Positions 8,477-18,900 of a DNA stretch of 64,000 nucleotides are shown here, in pieces. The notes beneath the pieces were generated by a model. It made no database searches. It was not told the origin of the DNA and worked only from the letters and a program-made list of their open reading frames with translations. The translations under genes were made by a program, and so were the position numbers. The stretch lies in the NCBI RefSeq assembly GCF_003054055.1, contig NZ_QBKI01000004.1:248001-312000 (forward strand). The letters are read 5' to 3'. The stretch comes from Pontibacter mucosus. GTDB lineage: Bacteria > Bacteroidota > Bacteroidia > Cytophagales > Hymenobacteraceae. Numbering within the stretch: position 1 is the stretch's first letter; each line of letters begins with the position of its first letter.

Positions 8477-11400
8477 TTAAAATCCAACGTTAACACCAAA
8501 AGTAAAAGCTCTTCCCTGAGGAATCGTGTTACGTTCCACACCTGGGGCTGTGTTAGAGTTACCATTCGTGGAGATTTCCGGGTCAACACCTTTATATTTG
8601 GTAATCAAGAAGGCATTATCAACCTGTGCGTATACCCTTACAGATGAGATGCCACTGTTGCCGAAGAGATTCGGAAGGCGATAACCAAGAGTTGCAGTCT
8701 GCAGACGCAGGAAATCACCTTTTTGTACGTTGGCGTCAATCGGGAAAGAAGAACCATTAGATACGTTATCTCCCCAAACGGCAAGAGGAATGTCTGTTTG
8801 TTGTCCAGGAGTGGTCCAGGCACGAAGAACGTCTGTTGAGTTGTTCCATACACGTTGGTCTCTTAAGCCAGCCTGGCTACCATTGTAGATATAATTACCC
8901 CCTGAGTAGGTGAACATGAGGTTCATGTCAAAATTACCATACTTAAGTGTGTTGCTGAAACCACCATACCACTTAGGTAGTGAGCTTCCGTATACCTGAG
9001 CATCTGCACTTGAAACTGCTTTTGCAGGTCTACCGTCAAGGTAAGTCCATCCGCTATGGTGCAGGTACTGAACTTCCTCGCCAGCTTTGTTGATAAAAAT
9101 TCTGCGGCCGTTATCTGGATTAACACCAGCTGTTCTTACCACATAGATACTGCCAACAGACTCACCAACTGTTGTGATGTTAGCACTCTCTAGGCCACCT
9201 GTACTACCGATAATTGGCGCATTATTATTAGCAAGGGAAGTTACTTCATTTTTGTTCAGGGTCAGGTTCAGGTTAGTCGACCATGTGAAATTACCATTAT
9301 CCACTGGAACAGCATTAATAGCAAACTCGAAGCCCTTGTTGTACATAGATCCTACGTTTATCAGAATCTCGTTACCTGGGATACCTTTTGAAGGAGCCTG
9401 AGGTGCGTACAGAATCAGGTTATCAATATCATTGTGATAGTAGTTGGCCTCAAAGCTGATACGGTTGTTAAGTACACCGAGATCTAAACCAATGTTAGTC
9501 TGATTGCTGGTTTCCCACTGCAGTTCGTTGTTACCGGCTTGGCTGAAGGATAAAGCAGATGCTTCTCCATAAAGGCCGGCACCGTATGTGGTGTAGGCAC
9601 CATATGCACTTGGCAAGTTACCATTACCAACACGTCCCCAGCTTCCTTTTAGCCTGAAGTTTGTCACAATGTCTGCTACGCTTGAATTCTTAAAGAATTC
9701 CTCCTCTGATATTGTCCAGCCCACGGAAGCACCACCGAAGTCACCCCAGCGTTTCTCCGGAGCCAAAGCAGAGTTACCATCTCTTCTGTAGTTAGCACTA
9801 ATAAAATACCTTCCTCCAAAGTTGTAGTTCACACTACCAAGGTAAGCCTCGTATGCACGTTGAGTGATACCATTTCCACCAGCAACGTTGATACCGAACT
9901 GACCCTGGAATTGCGTAAAGAATGGGTCAGACAGGTCTTGGCGTACAGCACCCCAGTTCTCTACTCTTGTCTTCTGCACATCAGAACCTACCAATACTGT
10001 AAAGTTGTGCAGGTCATTAATTGACTTCTGGAATTGAAGCGTGTTTACAAGGTTCCAGTTGTTTCTCTTAGCATTGTTGTTATAAGCATAGCCATTATAA
10101 TTCCAACCATCTCCTTGGTATGGGTTCCAGAACTGTATGTTTTCTGTATTGCCTCTGTCCCAAGAGTAAGAGCTACGGAAAGTAAGTCCTTTGGCAAGTG
10201 TTAAATCAGCTGCCAAGTTTGCAATAATTCTACTTGTTTCGGAGCTGTTTTTGTCCAGATCAATTAGCGGCAGCGGGTTAGCCCAGCTCGTAGGTATCAA
10301 GTTGTTGCCGTTATCGATCGTGTTATTGCGTTCTGGGTTGATATTGTAACTTCCATCAGCTCTTCTTGGAGCCAAGTTTGGAGACATAGCAACAGCTATA
10401 CGGCCAAGGCCAGAAGAGTTGAAGGCTGCACCCGGAGCAGAACCGCTGTTTGGAGCGTTGTTCAGCGTGTTATTATAGTTCACGTTAGCAGACAGCTTCA
10501 TCCAATCGGTAGCTTGGTGAGATAGGTTGAAACGACCTGACCTTCTTTCAAAGTCATTTGCTTTCAAGAAGCCTTCCTGATCTGTAAAACCTGCAGAGAA
10601 GTAATAGCTGGTTTTATCTGTACCCCCAGATACTGTAAGGCTATGGTTGTGCGACAGTGCAGTACGATATACTTCATCATACCAGTCTGTATCAACCATG
10701 GAGCCATCTGCATTATAGTTCGGGAAGAAGCTTTTGTTTCCTTCACCAAGTTGAGAAGCTGGAACAGCTTTAGGGTTTAACTTCAAAGCGTTGGCTATCG
10801 CACCATTTTTATGATCAATATATTGCTGGGCATTCAGAAGTTCTGGAAGCCTTACAGCACTGTTGGAACTAACCCAACCGTCATAGGTAACTTTGGCTTT
10901 GCCCTGTTTTCCTCTCTTGGTCGTAATCAACAACACACCATTCGCTGCTCTTGAACCGTAGATAGAAGAAGAAGCCGCGTCCTTCAGAATATCGATTGAC
11001 TCAATATCAGATGGGTTGATATCTCCTAGTGGGTTGTTAGTTGCAGAGTTAGCCGAAGCATCGTCTGTTGAAATTGGAATACCATCCACAACAACTAGAG
11101 GAAAAGAACTTAGTGAGATAGAGTTAATACCGCGGATACGGATTACCGGCGGGTTGTTCAAAAGCCCGTTTGGCTGCACGATATTTACACCAGCAGCACG
11201 TCCGGTAAGGGCCTGCGCAAAGCTTTGTACAGGACGGTCTTTAATCACATCACCACCAACGGTTGCGGCAGCACCGGTAAACTCTTCCCTAGTCTGAGTA
11301 GCATAGCCCGTTACAATTACTTCGCTAAGCATCTTGTCGTCTGTAGCCAGGGCGGCGTTAACAACGCTCGCATTACCAATCGTTTTCTCTAAATTTTGAT

Positions 11401-11635
11401 AGCCAATAAAACGAAACACGAGCGTATTCCCCCCCTCCGGTACAGTAATAGAGTAAGTACCATCAGCGCCTGTGGTGGTGCCCACCGTAGTGCCTTTCAC
11501 AATCACCGCCACGCCTGGCAGCCCTTGCGATGTGCCCTGGTCCGTCACCGTACCAGTCACAGTTCTGCTTTGGGCATAGGCCTGCTGCAGCAGCGCCAGC
11601 ACCATCACAAAACTCATTAGTAATAGTTTTCTCAT
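8477..11635 (-). CDS. SusC/RagA-family TonB-linked outer-membrane channel (pair 2)
   Basis: This 1052-residue TonB-dependent transporter has a signal peptide, a carboxypeptidase-regulatory-like domain, a plug (IRIRGINSISLSSFPLVVVDGIPIS) and a long barrel ending FTFGVNVGF. The plug reads DAASSSIYGSRAANGVLLITTKRGKQGK, the classical SusC form, whereas pair 1 has a variant (AAAGTIYGAQGANGVIQIFT). The signal/regulatory segment is almost the same as in pair 1 at DNA level, which points to gene conversion or a shared 5' module. It heads the second susCD operon. The substrate is unknown. Confidence 0.95.
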   Translation of the reverse strand: MRKLLLMSFVMVLALLQQAYAQSRTVTGTVTDQGTSQGLPGVAVIVKGTTVGTTTGADGTYSITVPEGGNTLVFRFIGYQNLEKTIGNASVVNAALATDDKMLSEVIVTGYATQTREEFTGAAATVGGDVIKDRPVQSFAQALTGRAAGVNIVQPNGLLNNPPVIRIRGINSISLSSFPLVVVDGIPISTDDASANSATNNPLGDINPSDIESIDILKDAASSSIYGSRAANGVLLITTKRGKQGKAKVTYDGWVSSNSAVRLPELLNAQQYIDHKNGAIANALKLNPKAVPASQLGEGNKSFFPNYNADGSMVDTDWYDEVYRTALSHNHSLTVSGGTDKTSYYFSAGFTDQEGFLKANDFERRSGRFNLSHQATDWMKLSANVNYNNTLNNAPNSGSAPGAAFNSSGLGRIAVAMSPNLAPRRADGSYNINPERNNTIDNGNNLIPTSWANPLPLIDLDKNSSETSRIIANLAADLTLAKGLTFRSSYSWDRGNTENIQFWNPYQGDGWNYNGYAYNNNAKRNNWNLVNTLQFQKSINDLHNFTVLVGSDVQKTRVENWGAVRQDLSDPFFTQFQGQFGINVAGGNGITQRAYEAYLGSVNYNFGGRYFISANYRRDGNSALAPEKRWGDFGGASVGWTISEEEFFKNSSVADIVTNFRLKGSWGRVGNGNLPSAYGAYTTYGAGLYGEASALSFSQAGNNELQWETSNQTNIGLDLGVLNNRISFEANYYHNDIDNLILYAPQAPSKGIPGNEILINVGSMYNKGFEFAINAVPVDNGNFTWSTNLNLTLNKNEVTSLANNNAPIIGSTGGLESANITTVGESVGSIYVVRTAGVNPDNGRRIFINKAGEEVQYLHHSGWTYLDGRPAKAVSSADAQVYGSSLPKWYGGFSNTLKYGNFDMNLMFTYSGGNYIYNGSQAGLRDQRVWNNSTDVLRAWTTPGQQTDIPLAVWGDNVSNGSSFPIDANVQKGDFLRLQTATLGYRLPNLFGNSGISSVRVYAQVDNAFLITKYKGVDPEISTNGNSNTAPGVERNTIPQGRAFTFGVNVGF

Positions 11636-12201
11636 TTGTTGTTAGAATTAAGGTGAATAGAATTGGTTGTTTTAAGTTTTTAGTTCATATAGTAAAGGTT
11701 AGGCAAAGCTCTGCCAGGCTCATAAAGAATGAGCTTTAAAATTTTATGCACAGTACCAGCACTGCTTTACAAAAGCAGCCTATCGGCATAGAAATCTGTT
11801 GTGTGATATGATTTTTTAAAGCAATGTGCCGCGAAAGACACCAGCTGCTCTTCATTAAGAATTAAGTTACTAACCTATCCAGCCACAATCCTTTGTGAGA
11901 TGAATGAAGGGATAGTTACCTATTCCGCTCCAATAATAGGTAGATAAAAATTCAAATACAACAGTCGCTAAACAAACTTATTTGATGTCAAAACACAGTA
12001 TTTTAGACTTTTACATCTTCTCGTTTCTTACCCAACTTCACGTGAGTACAATTTAATAACACCCATAAAGAGCTTTGAAATGGATCTGAAACCATTTCTT
12101 CCAAATTTCAACTATTCAATGTTGCAACGCAGACATTCACAAGACAGTAATTCCTATCAGTTTTTGCCCTAAAACCTTTTATACAAAATTTCGTTGGAAG
12201 C
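11636..12201. other. Upstream region of susC 2, no gene
   Basis: About 565 bases hold no supported gene. The part next to susC is the shared leader (11636-11668). A small inverted repeat (GCTCAT / ATGAGC near 11719-11735) could be a leader hairpin of the susC transcript. The rest is A/T-rich, with no repeat family of this window and no TATACTT word. Confidence 0.55.
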
Positions 12202-12237
12202 CAAAAAAAAACGAGGCACCCGGGAAAGGTCCTCGTT
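12202..12237 (-). terminator. Terminator of prfB
   Basis: On the minus strand a 7-bp stem AACGAGG / CCTCGTT with a 14-nt loop is followed by an unbroken T9 run (12202-12210). It lies 20 bp after the prfB stop. Confidence 0.85.
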
Positions 12238-12256
12238 TCTGCTCTGGTAAGGCAGT

Positions 12257-13334
12257 CTATACCTGCATCAGGTAAGCTTTTATATATTCGTCCAGGTCGC
12301 CATCGAGCACGTTCTGCACATCCGTACGCTCTACCCCTGTGCGTACGTCCTTTACCAGCTTGTAAGGGTGCAGCACGTAGTTGCGTATCTGCGAGCCAAA
12401 GTCAATCCGCTTTTTGGTGCTCTCGATGCGGTCCCGCTCGGCATTGCGTTTGTCAAGTTCCATCTGGTACAGCCTGGATCGGAGCATGCGCAGGGCGTGC
12501 TCTTTGTTCATGAGCTGCGAGCGCTCTATCTGGCACTCTATCACAATGCCGGTTGGCTTGTGCTTCAGGCGAACGGCCGTTTCTACTTTGTTTACGTTCT
12601 GCCCGCCTGCACCTCCTGATCGGAAGGTGTCCCACTCGATATCACTTTGGTTTACCTCTACCTGGATTGTATCATCCACCACAGGGTAGGCAAACACGGA
12701 GGCAAACGAAGTATGGCGGCGGCCACCGGAATCGAAGGGCGAGATGCGCACCAGGCGGTGCACCCCAATTTCAGACTTCAGGTAACCGTAGGCAAAATCG
12801 CCGGTAATCTCCAGCGTAGCCGATTTTATACCAGCTCCGTCGCCGGCCTGGTAGCTCACCTGCTTCACGGCAAAGTCATGCGACTCGGCCCACATGATGT
12901 ACATGCGCATCAGAATCTCGGCCCAATCCTGGCTTTCGGTGCCACCTGCACCGGCGTTTATCTCCAGTATGGCGCTCAGCTGGTCTTCTTCGCCGCTCAG
13001 CATGCGCTTAAACTCCAGTGCTTCCACAGCCTCCTCGGCCTTCTTCAGCTCCTGCTGTATGTCCTCCTCCGACACATCGCCTTCCTTGAAGAAGTCGAAG
13101 AGCACCTCGAAGTCTGACACGGCTTTCTCCACCTCCTCATAATGGTCGGTCCATACTTTCACGGATTTGATTTCCTTAAGTACCTTCTCGGCCTCCTTCG
13201 GATCATCCCAGAAATCAGGGGCGGTGGTTTGGGCCTCTGTCTCTTTTACCTGCTCTTTCTTGGCATCGTAGTCAAAGATACCTCCTCAAGGCCCCTACTC
13301 TGGCCTTCAACTCTTTTACTTGTTCAGTTGTCAT
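12257..13334 (-). CDS. prfB: Peptide chain release factor 2, made by programmed +1 frameshift
   Basis: RF2 ends translation at UGA and UAA on the ribosome. The gene is in two frames. A 20-codon start frame (ATG at 13334) reaches an in-frame TGA at 13272-13274, and the main frame continues from GAC at 13273 to 12257, giving about 358 residues once the shift is made. The main part carries the stop-codon recognition motif SPF ([14 protein letters not shown]) and the peptidyl-release motif GGQ ([14 protein letters not shown]). Read without the shift, the second frame would begin at a GTG at 13162 and lack the N-terminal helices, so the shift is needed for a full protein. The terminator is at 12202-12237. 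Confidence 0.96.
13271..13286 (-). promoter_or_regulatory. prfB programmed frameshift site with internal Shine-Dalgarno
   Basis: The minus strand reads AGGAGG-TAT-CTT-TGA-C. The stop TGA followed by C is poorly terminated, CTT is slippery, and AGGAGG lies three bases before the slip codon, as in the classical RF2 autoregulation site. When RF2 is scarce the ribosome shifts +1 and makes more RF2. This is one of the few functional anti-SD contacts expected in a Bacteroidota genome. Confidence 0.95.
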
Positions 13335-13366
13335 TAGCGTGTTGGTTATACTTTCTTTAAACGTGA

Positions 13367-13406
13367 GATGCTGAAGTATAAACGGCCACGCCCATACTTC
13401 AGCATC
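13367..13406. repeat. Inverted repeat between ilvE and prfB
   Basis: A perfect 13-bp inverted repeat (GATGCTGAAGTAT at 13367-13379 and its complement at 13394-13406) contains the iterated AAGTAT word. It lies 21 bp after the ilvE stop and may act as a weak ilvE terminator, although the T-rich run is on the other strand. Confidence 0.55.
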
Positions 13407-13426
13407 CTCTTTTTATACTTTATACT

Positions 13427-14500
13427 TTAAAGGCTGATGCGATGCACCCAGTGATGGGTGTCAGGTGCCTGCCCTGTCTTTATCTTATCCAGTTCTGTGG
13501 CAACGTGGTTTGAGATTTTCCTATCTTCTATCGCGGGCAGATCCATGTCCTGGCCTTTGTGGTGGATGGTGGCAATTTGCGCAATGGTGGCAGCCGTGCC
13601 CGTGCCAAATGCCTCCTGCAGCTTGCCAGCCTTGTACGCCTCCACCAGCTCATCTACCGATACCTTGCGTTCCTCCACTGTGTAGCCCAGGTCTCTGGCT
13701 ACTTGTAGTACGCTGTCGCGGGTGATGCCGGCAAGGATAGTGGTGCTGACAGGCGGCGTTACCAGCTTGCCGTCCAGCACGAACATCAGGTTCATGGTGC
13801 CCGACTCCTCTATATACTTATGCTCCTTGGCATCGGTCCAGATAAGCTGGTGATAGCCGCGCTCCTGCATTTGGCGGGCGGGGTAAAGCGCAGCGCCATA
13901 ATTGCCCGCCGCCTTGGCATAACCGGCCCCACCCTCTACAGAGCGTGCAAAGTGCGGCTCGATGGCTACCCGCAGCGGCTGGCCATAGTAAGCCCCAACA
14001 GGGCAGGTGAAAATGGCAAAGCGGTAACCCGACGATGGACGCACCCCAATATATTCATCGGTTGCGAACATGAACGGGCGGATATACAACGCACAGCCGG
14101 CGGTGGGCGGAACCCAGGCGGCATCCAGGCGCAGCAGCTGCTCCAGCCCCTGCATAAAAATGTCCTCCGTGATCGCCGGCATGCACATGCGCTCGGCAGA
14201 CTTGTTCAGGCGGTGAAAGTTATCCAGCGGACGGAACAGCAGGATATCGCCATTAGCATCGCGGTAGGCCTTCATCCCCTCAAAAATAGACTGGCCATAG
14301 TGCAGGACCGAGGTGGCAGGGCTCAACGACATGTTGCCGTATGGGCGGATGTGCGGGTTTTCCCACTTCCCCTCTCTGTAATCGGCCACCAGCATATGGT
14401 CCGAGAAAATCTTGCCGAACTCGATGTTGTTATAGTCCAGTTCCGCGATGCGCGAGTTCTCCACGCATTGTGCCGGTATCGTGAGCATATCCAGTGACAT
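13427..14500 (-). CDS. ilvE: Branched-chain amino acid aminotransferase
   Basis: This PLP enzyme makes the last step of Leu, Ile and Val synthesis and the first step of their breakdown, in the cytoplasm. At 357 residues it is a class-IV aminotransferase of the longer (bacterial type II/mitochondrial-like) kind. Visible features are VLHYGQSIFEGMKAYR (66-80), RPFMFATDEYIGV (141-153), the PLP lysine K196 in GGAGYAKAAGNYGAAL, EESGTMNLMFV and the phosphate-binding GITRDSVLQ and GTGTAATI. It starts 41 bp after the cobalamin adenosyltransferase stop, so co-transcription with it is possible. Confidence 0.96.
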   Translation of the reverse strand: MSLDMLTIPAQCVENSRIAELDYNNIEFGKIFSDHMLVADYREGKWENPHIRPYGNMSLSPATSVLHYGQSIFEGMKAYRDANGDILLFRPLDNFHRLNKSAERMCMPAITEDIFMQGLEQLLRLDAAWVPPTAGCALYIRPFMFATDEYIGVRPSSGYRFAIFTCPVGAYYGQPLRVAIEPHFARSVEGGAGYAKAAGNYGAALYPARQMQERGYHQLIWTDAKEHKYIEESGTMNLMFVLDGKLVTPPVSTTILAGITRDSVLQVARDLGYTVEERKVSVDELVEAYKAGKLQEAFGTGTAATIAQIATIHHKGQDMDLPAIEDRKISNHVATELDKIKTGQAPDTHHWVHRISL

Positions 14501-14541
14501 TTTAAGTTAGTTTTTAATCCGGTTAGGGTATGGTACGGTAG

Positions 14542-15093
14542 CTATAGTCTTGGTTTCCAGGCAATCTCCTCGGCGCCCAGCTCCTGAGACATTACGCGGC
14601 AAAGGGCAAAGAGGTAATCCGACAGCCTGTTTAAATATTTTATCACCAGGTCATCTACCGGCGACTCTTCCTGCAAGCCAATGGCCAGGCGCTCGGCGCG
14701 GCGGCACACGCAGCGGGCCACATGGCAGAAGGATACCGACTGGTGCCCGCCCGGAAGTATAAACGCACGCAACGGCGGCACGGCAGCAGTATACTTGTCT
14801 ATTTCCTGCTCCAGCAGCACCACGTCTTCCTCATGCAAATCTGGGGTGGCCATCTTAGTGTTCTTGTCCGGATCTGTGGCCAGTGTAGAGCCGATGGTAA
14901 ACAGCCTGTCCTGTATTTCTTTCAGGATATCAGCCCTGGACTTGTTCACTTCCTGGTCGCGCACCAGCCCGATGTAGGAGTTCAGCTCATCCACCGTGCC
15001 GTATACTTCGATACGCAGGTGCGACTTCGGAACCCTGGTGCCACCAATCAGTGCGGTGGTGCCTTTATCGCCTGTCTTGGTGTAGATCTTCAT
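14542..15093 (-). CDS. Cob(I)alamin adenosyltransferase, PduO/MMAB type
   Basis: The enzyme transfers the 5'-deoxyadenosyl group of ATP to cob(I)alamin, giving the adenosylcobalamin used by methylmalonyl-CoA mutase (mutA and mutB in this window). The 183-residue protein has the ATP-binding N-terminus (IYTKTGDKGTTALIGGTRVPKSHLRIEVYGTVDELNS in part), the mid-part VPPLRAFILPGG and the conserved C-terminal CRRAERLAI, as in PduO and human MMAB. The 79 bases in front of the start codon contain no G on the coding strand and consist of CTAACTY-like units (see the repeat at 15094-15240). The gene is well away from mutAB but is functionally tied to them. Confidence 0.94.
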   Translation of the reverse strand: MKIYTKTGDKGTTALIGGTRVPKSHLRIEVYGTVDELNSYIGLVRDQEVNKSRADILKEIQDRLFTIGSTLATDPDKNTKMATPDLHEEDVVLLEQEIDKYTAAVPPLRAFILPGGHQSVSFCHVARCVCRRAERLAIGLQEESPVDDLVIKYLNRLSDYLFALCRVMSQELGAEEIAWKPRL

Positions 15094-15240
15094 GTATAGA
15101 GTTAGAGAGTTGAGGAGTTTGGGAGTTTAGGAGTTAGAGAGTTAAAAAGTTAGAGAGTTAGAAAGTTGATTTCTCATCTATTCACTTACTCAAAACTCTA
15201 ATAACTAATAACTAATAACTAATAACCAACAACGAATAAC
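15094..15240. repeat. Low-complexity G-free leader and GTTATTA tandem repeat
   Basis: Read on the coding (minus) strand, the part next to the adenosyltransferase start (15094-15172) has no G and repeats AACTCTCTAACT-type units. The part after the ABC ATPase stop (about 15195-15240) is a GTTATTA tandem array (at least four units). Similar unit pairs bracket other spacers in the window. Confidence 0.8.
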
Positions 15241-15247
15241 TAACAGC

Positions 15248-15973
15248 TTACAGTTGCTCTGCCTGCATGCGGGCGGCGGTGGTGATGTCCGGGTTTAGCG
15301 TGTCAGACTCTACCAGGCCGTCGCGGAGGCGCACGATGCGGTGTGCATACTTGGCGATGTCCTCCTCGTGCGTTACCATAATAATGGTATTGCCTTTGGC
15401 GTGCAGGTTCTCGAAAAGCTCCATGATCTCGTAAGAGGTTTTGGTGTCGAGGTTACCGGTAGGCTCGTCGGCAAGTATAATGCTGGGGTCGTTAATAAGC
15501 GCTCTGGCAATGGCCACACGCTGCCGCTGGCCGCCCGACAACTCGTTGGGCTTGTGCTTGCCGCGCGTACCCAGGCCAACGCTCTCCAGCGCCTTTTGTG
15601 CCCGCTCCTCGCGCTCACTTTTGCTGTACCCCGCATAAATCAGCGGCAGGGCCACATTCTCCAGCGACGACTGGCGCGGCAGCAGGTTAAAGGTCTGAAA
15701 CACGAAACCGATCTCCTTGTTGCGCACCTCCGCAAGTTCGTTATCGGTCATGTTGCTCACATCCTGCCCGTTCAGGATATAGGTACCGCCGGTGGGTGTA
15801 TCCAGGCAGCCGATGATGTTCATAAACGTGGACTTACCGGAGCCCGAGGGGCCCATGAAAGCGACATACTCTCCCCTGTTGATACTGATGGACACGGATT
15901 TGAGGGCATTGATCGTCTCAGCGCCCATGCGGTATACTTTCGAGATGTCGTGGGTTTCGATTATGGTGCTCAT
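15248..15973 (-). CDS. ABC transporter ATP-binding protein, LolD/MacB-like
   Basis: This ATPase would power a MacB/LolCE-type mechanotransmitter that moves lipoproteins or other envelope cargo. From the ATG at 15973 it has 241 residues: Walker [10 protein letters not shown] (41-49), Q-loop Gln93, signature LSGGQ (145-149), Walker B IILADE (165-170), D-loop and the H-loop in MVTHEED. An upstream start at 16036 would add 21 residues and overlap the preceding gene, so it was not chosen. It begins 10 bp after the stop of the membrane/TPR gene, so the two are one transcript. No FtsX-like permease is adjacent, so the membrane partner is either elsewhere or the upstream protein. Confidence 0.9.
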   Translation of the reverse strand: MSTIIETHDISKVYRMGAETINALKSVSISINRGEYVAFMGPSGSGKSTFMNIIGCLDTPTGGTYILNGQDVSNMTDNELAEVRNKEIGFVFQTFNLLPRQSSLENVALPLIYAGYSKSEREERAQKALESVGLGTRGKHKPNELSGGQRQRVAIARALINDPSIILADEPTGNLDTKTSYEIMELFENLHAKGNTIIMVTHEEDIAKYAHRIVRLRDGLVESDTLNPDITTAARMQAEQL

Positions 15974-15983
15974 ACAGCCTTTA

Positions 15984-18900
15984 TCATAGTTGCCAATTTT
16001 CGACGCGGTTCTCCGCTTCCTGGCGTTTTTGTTCAAGTTCTTCTATAAATGTAGCATATTCAGCGGGAGGAAGCAAGTCCCGGAGCGTTTCTGCAGCCTG
16101 GGTAGCGTAAGAAACTAAGCCCTGATCTATACTTTCCAGCGCGTAAGCTTTGTACAGCTGGGCAGCATACGGGTTATAGGTGATGCCATCCAACAGAATA
16201 TTATATGCTTTGTCACCGTCGGGGTCCTGTTTCCTGAAGAAGTTGGCGGCAGCCAGCAAGGTCTCCTCGTCGTAGGCCAGCATTTTCACCGCCTGGTCAT
16301 AACGGGTAGCGGCTTCCTCGGTGCGGCCCCGTACCTCGGCGACGCGCGCCTTAAAGTACAAGGCCATGCGTTTGTCGCGGTCGTTCAGGTGCAGGCGGTC
16401 CATCCTGTTGAGCAGCACATCATACTTCTCGGTGTAGAGCCACAGCTTTAGCTGCAGCAGGTTCAGGGCCGAGCGCAGTTCTCCCTCGGGGCGCAGCATG
16501 TCGCCTGCTTCTTTGATAGCATCGTAAGCCAGCTTCCACCTCCTCTTGTTGAGCAGGTACTCCACACGGGTCACCAGGGCATGTCGTTTCAGGTCTTTCT
16601 CCTGAATGGAGCTTGCCAAACTATTTACCTGATCTAGGTTAAGCGTAGGCAGATAAGTAAGAAGATACTGTAGCTTTTCCTTGTCTGTTGCTTGCACCAG
16701 CACCGAATCCAGATCCTGGCGCAGCAGGGTTGCCATACTCTGTGCCACCGCAATCGCGGCCTCGTTCTCGGTGTAGGCCACCTCCTCCAGCGCCCCTACG
16801 GCTGCTTCCGGCCGGTGCGCCATCGCCAGTGCATAGCCATGCGCCAGGTAGGCCTGTGCATAGCCGTGGTCTTTGGCCTGCTTGAAGTAGGAGGCCGCCG
16901 CACGGTAGTTTTTCTCCTCCATCATCCAGAGGGCGAGGGTGTTGTAGTAATAACCACTCTGGTTCTCCATCTGCAGGGCCAGGTTCTCCATCAGGCGCCT
17001 TCCTTCGCGCGGAAGCCCATTATAGTGGTGCACCAGTCCCTTCAGGAAAATCAGATCACTGAAAAAGAGCTGGTTGCCCGGTGCAGCTAAGTAATCGTTT
17101 ATGTGTTTCAGGCGGGCTGTGTCTCCCTTGCTCAGGCTGCTGATGGTCTGGTTGTAAAAAAGAGTAAAGTCCTCTACCTGTTCCAGCGAGTCGGGCATGA
17201 AGCGCTCCCTGTCCTGCGGCTCCAGGCCGAGCAGCTGGCGCAGCACGGCCTGGTTGCTGCGCAGTGTTTTATACTTTCCTTTCCTGGACTCCTCCAGCAC
17301 CAGCTTGGCCGGCTCCAGCATTGCCTGTCGGGTGTAATAGGCCAGGCGGTTGCTGCGCACCACCTCATTGCCCGGGCCATACTCCTGCGCCAGGTTAAAG
17401 TAGTACTCGGTGCTGTCCTGCACACTGGTTTGGGTGTACAGCAAGGCCAGGTTGTTGTAGATCTCGGAACTCTCCGGGAATTTCTCGGCTCCCTGCTGCA
17501 GCACATACAGTTTCTCGAAGAAGTATTGTTTCTCGTCGTAGAGGTTGGCCAGCCGGATGTATAGCTTTGGGTTAGGCCTGCGGTCGATGGCTTCCTTCAG
17601 GAGCAGAATTTCCTGGTTGCGCTGGTTTTCCTGCCTGTACATGGAGGCCAGGCTGTAGTTTGCCTTCACGTTGCCGTTGTCGTACACATTGCTCTCCTCG
17701 TAAAAGCGCTTGGCCAGGATGTTGTTGCCGGAAGCACGGTACAAATCTCCGACATAGCTATAGTAGCCTGCCTGCATCTGAAAGTAAGAGCGGTACTGGG
17801 TGCGCATGATCAGGATCACGCATATCACCAGGCTCATGATAAAGAAGGAGAAAAGCGAGAAGGTCCTGGGCTCGTACACCACCTTGTACACCTGCAGGCG
17901 CTGCTCCAGCAGCCGCCCGAAGTTGATCATCACATAGGCGAAAAAGCCAAAGCCAAAGGCCAGGTGCGTGTACACGATCAGGTTGCGGTAAAGCAGCGTG
18001 AGCGAGTCGTTGGCAGTGGCAAAGGCATAGCCTATGCTCAGGAAGGCAAGTATGGCAAACACCAAGTATAAAACGGCGCCTGTGGGCCTGAACGGGAAGA
18101 GCCTGCCGTAGAATGCCTCGCGCTGCCGCATGCCCCAGAAACCGGCCACCGTGGAGAGCAGCAGGATAACGTATGGGTTGATTGGAATCAGCTCTGCATC
18201 GAAGTAGCCCAGGTGGCGCAGGTACAGCAACACCAGGGTAAGCAAGTATAAAATGCTGATAAGTATAAACTGCCACATGCTGAAGCGGCGCTCCGGCGAC
18301 TTGGCCTGGGTGTTTATCCAGAGCAGGGCGTTTACGTTCTCAAAGCTCACCCACAGCATAAAAATAACCGTGGCCGCCAGCAGTCCCAGCGAGCTGTAGC
18401 TAACCAGGTGCAGCGTGATCAGCTCCGGGGTAAAATCGGCCTCTGTGTAAATCAGCAGCCCCAGCACCGCGACCACCCCCAGCATGGCCAGCACCCGCAG
18501 GCCAAAGCCGGTGTTGGGCAGGAAGGCCTGAAAGGCGTAGCTGCCCAGCGCAAAGAGCACAATGCTCACCAGCAGGGTGGTTTGGCCGGCCCCACCGAAA
18601 ATCTCGAGCAAGTCGAAGTTAAAGGTTGCCAGGAAGAGCATGAGCAGCAGAATGCCCGCAAAGTATGGCAGTTGCCGCATGGTGCTGATGGCCGCCGTGT
18701 AAAAGGCCAGGCTCACGCCCAGTATAAGCAACAACACGCCGGCTGCCGCCGTGTTGGCTTCGGGCAGGGCCACGTCGTACTGCTCCAGCAGCAGGTAGCC
18801 ATCGGCCGAGAGCGTGAACCCCTCCAGCAGCGCCGGAACCTCGCTTACCGGCACCGGCACCACCTGCAGGTCGGTTAGCTTATCCCAGGCAAAGAGGGAG

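Noticed and set aside
13367..13406. Riboswitch or T-box-like leader before prfB
   Set aside because: Only one 13-bp inverted repeat is present, and it contains the iterated word; no conserved riboswitch core was seen.
15984..16036. N-terminal extension of the ABC ATPase (start at 16036)
   Set aside because: It would overlap the end of the membrane/TPR gene, is basic and unlike LolD/MacB starts, while the ATG at 15973 fits the family.
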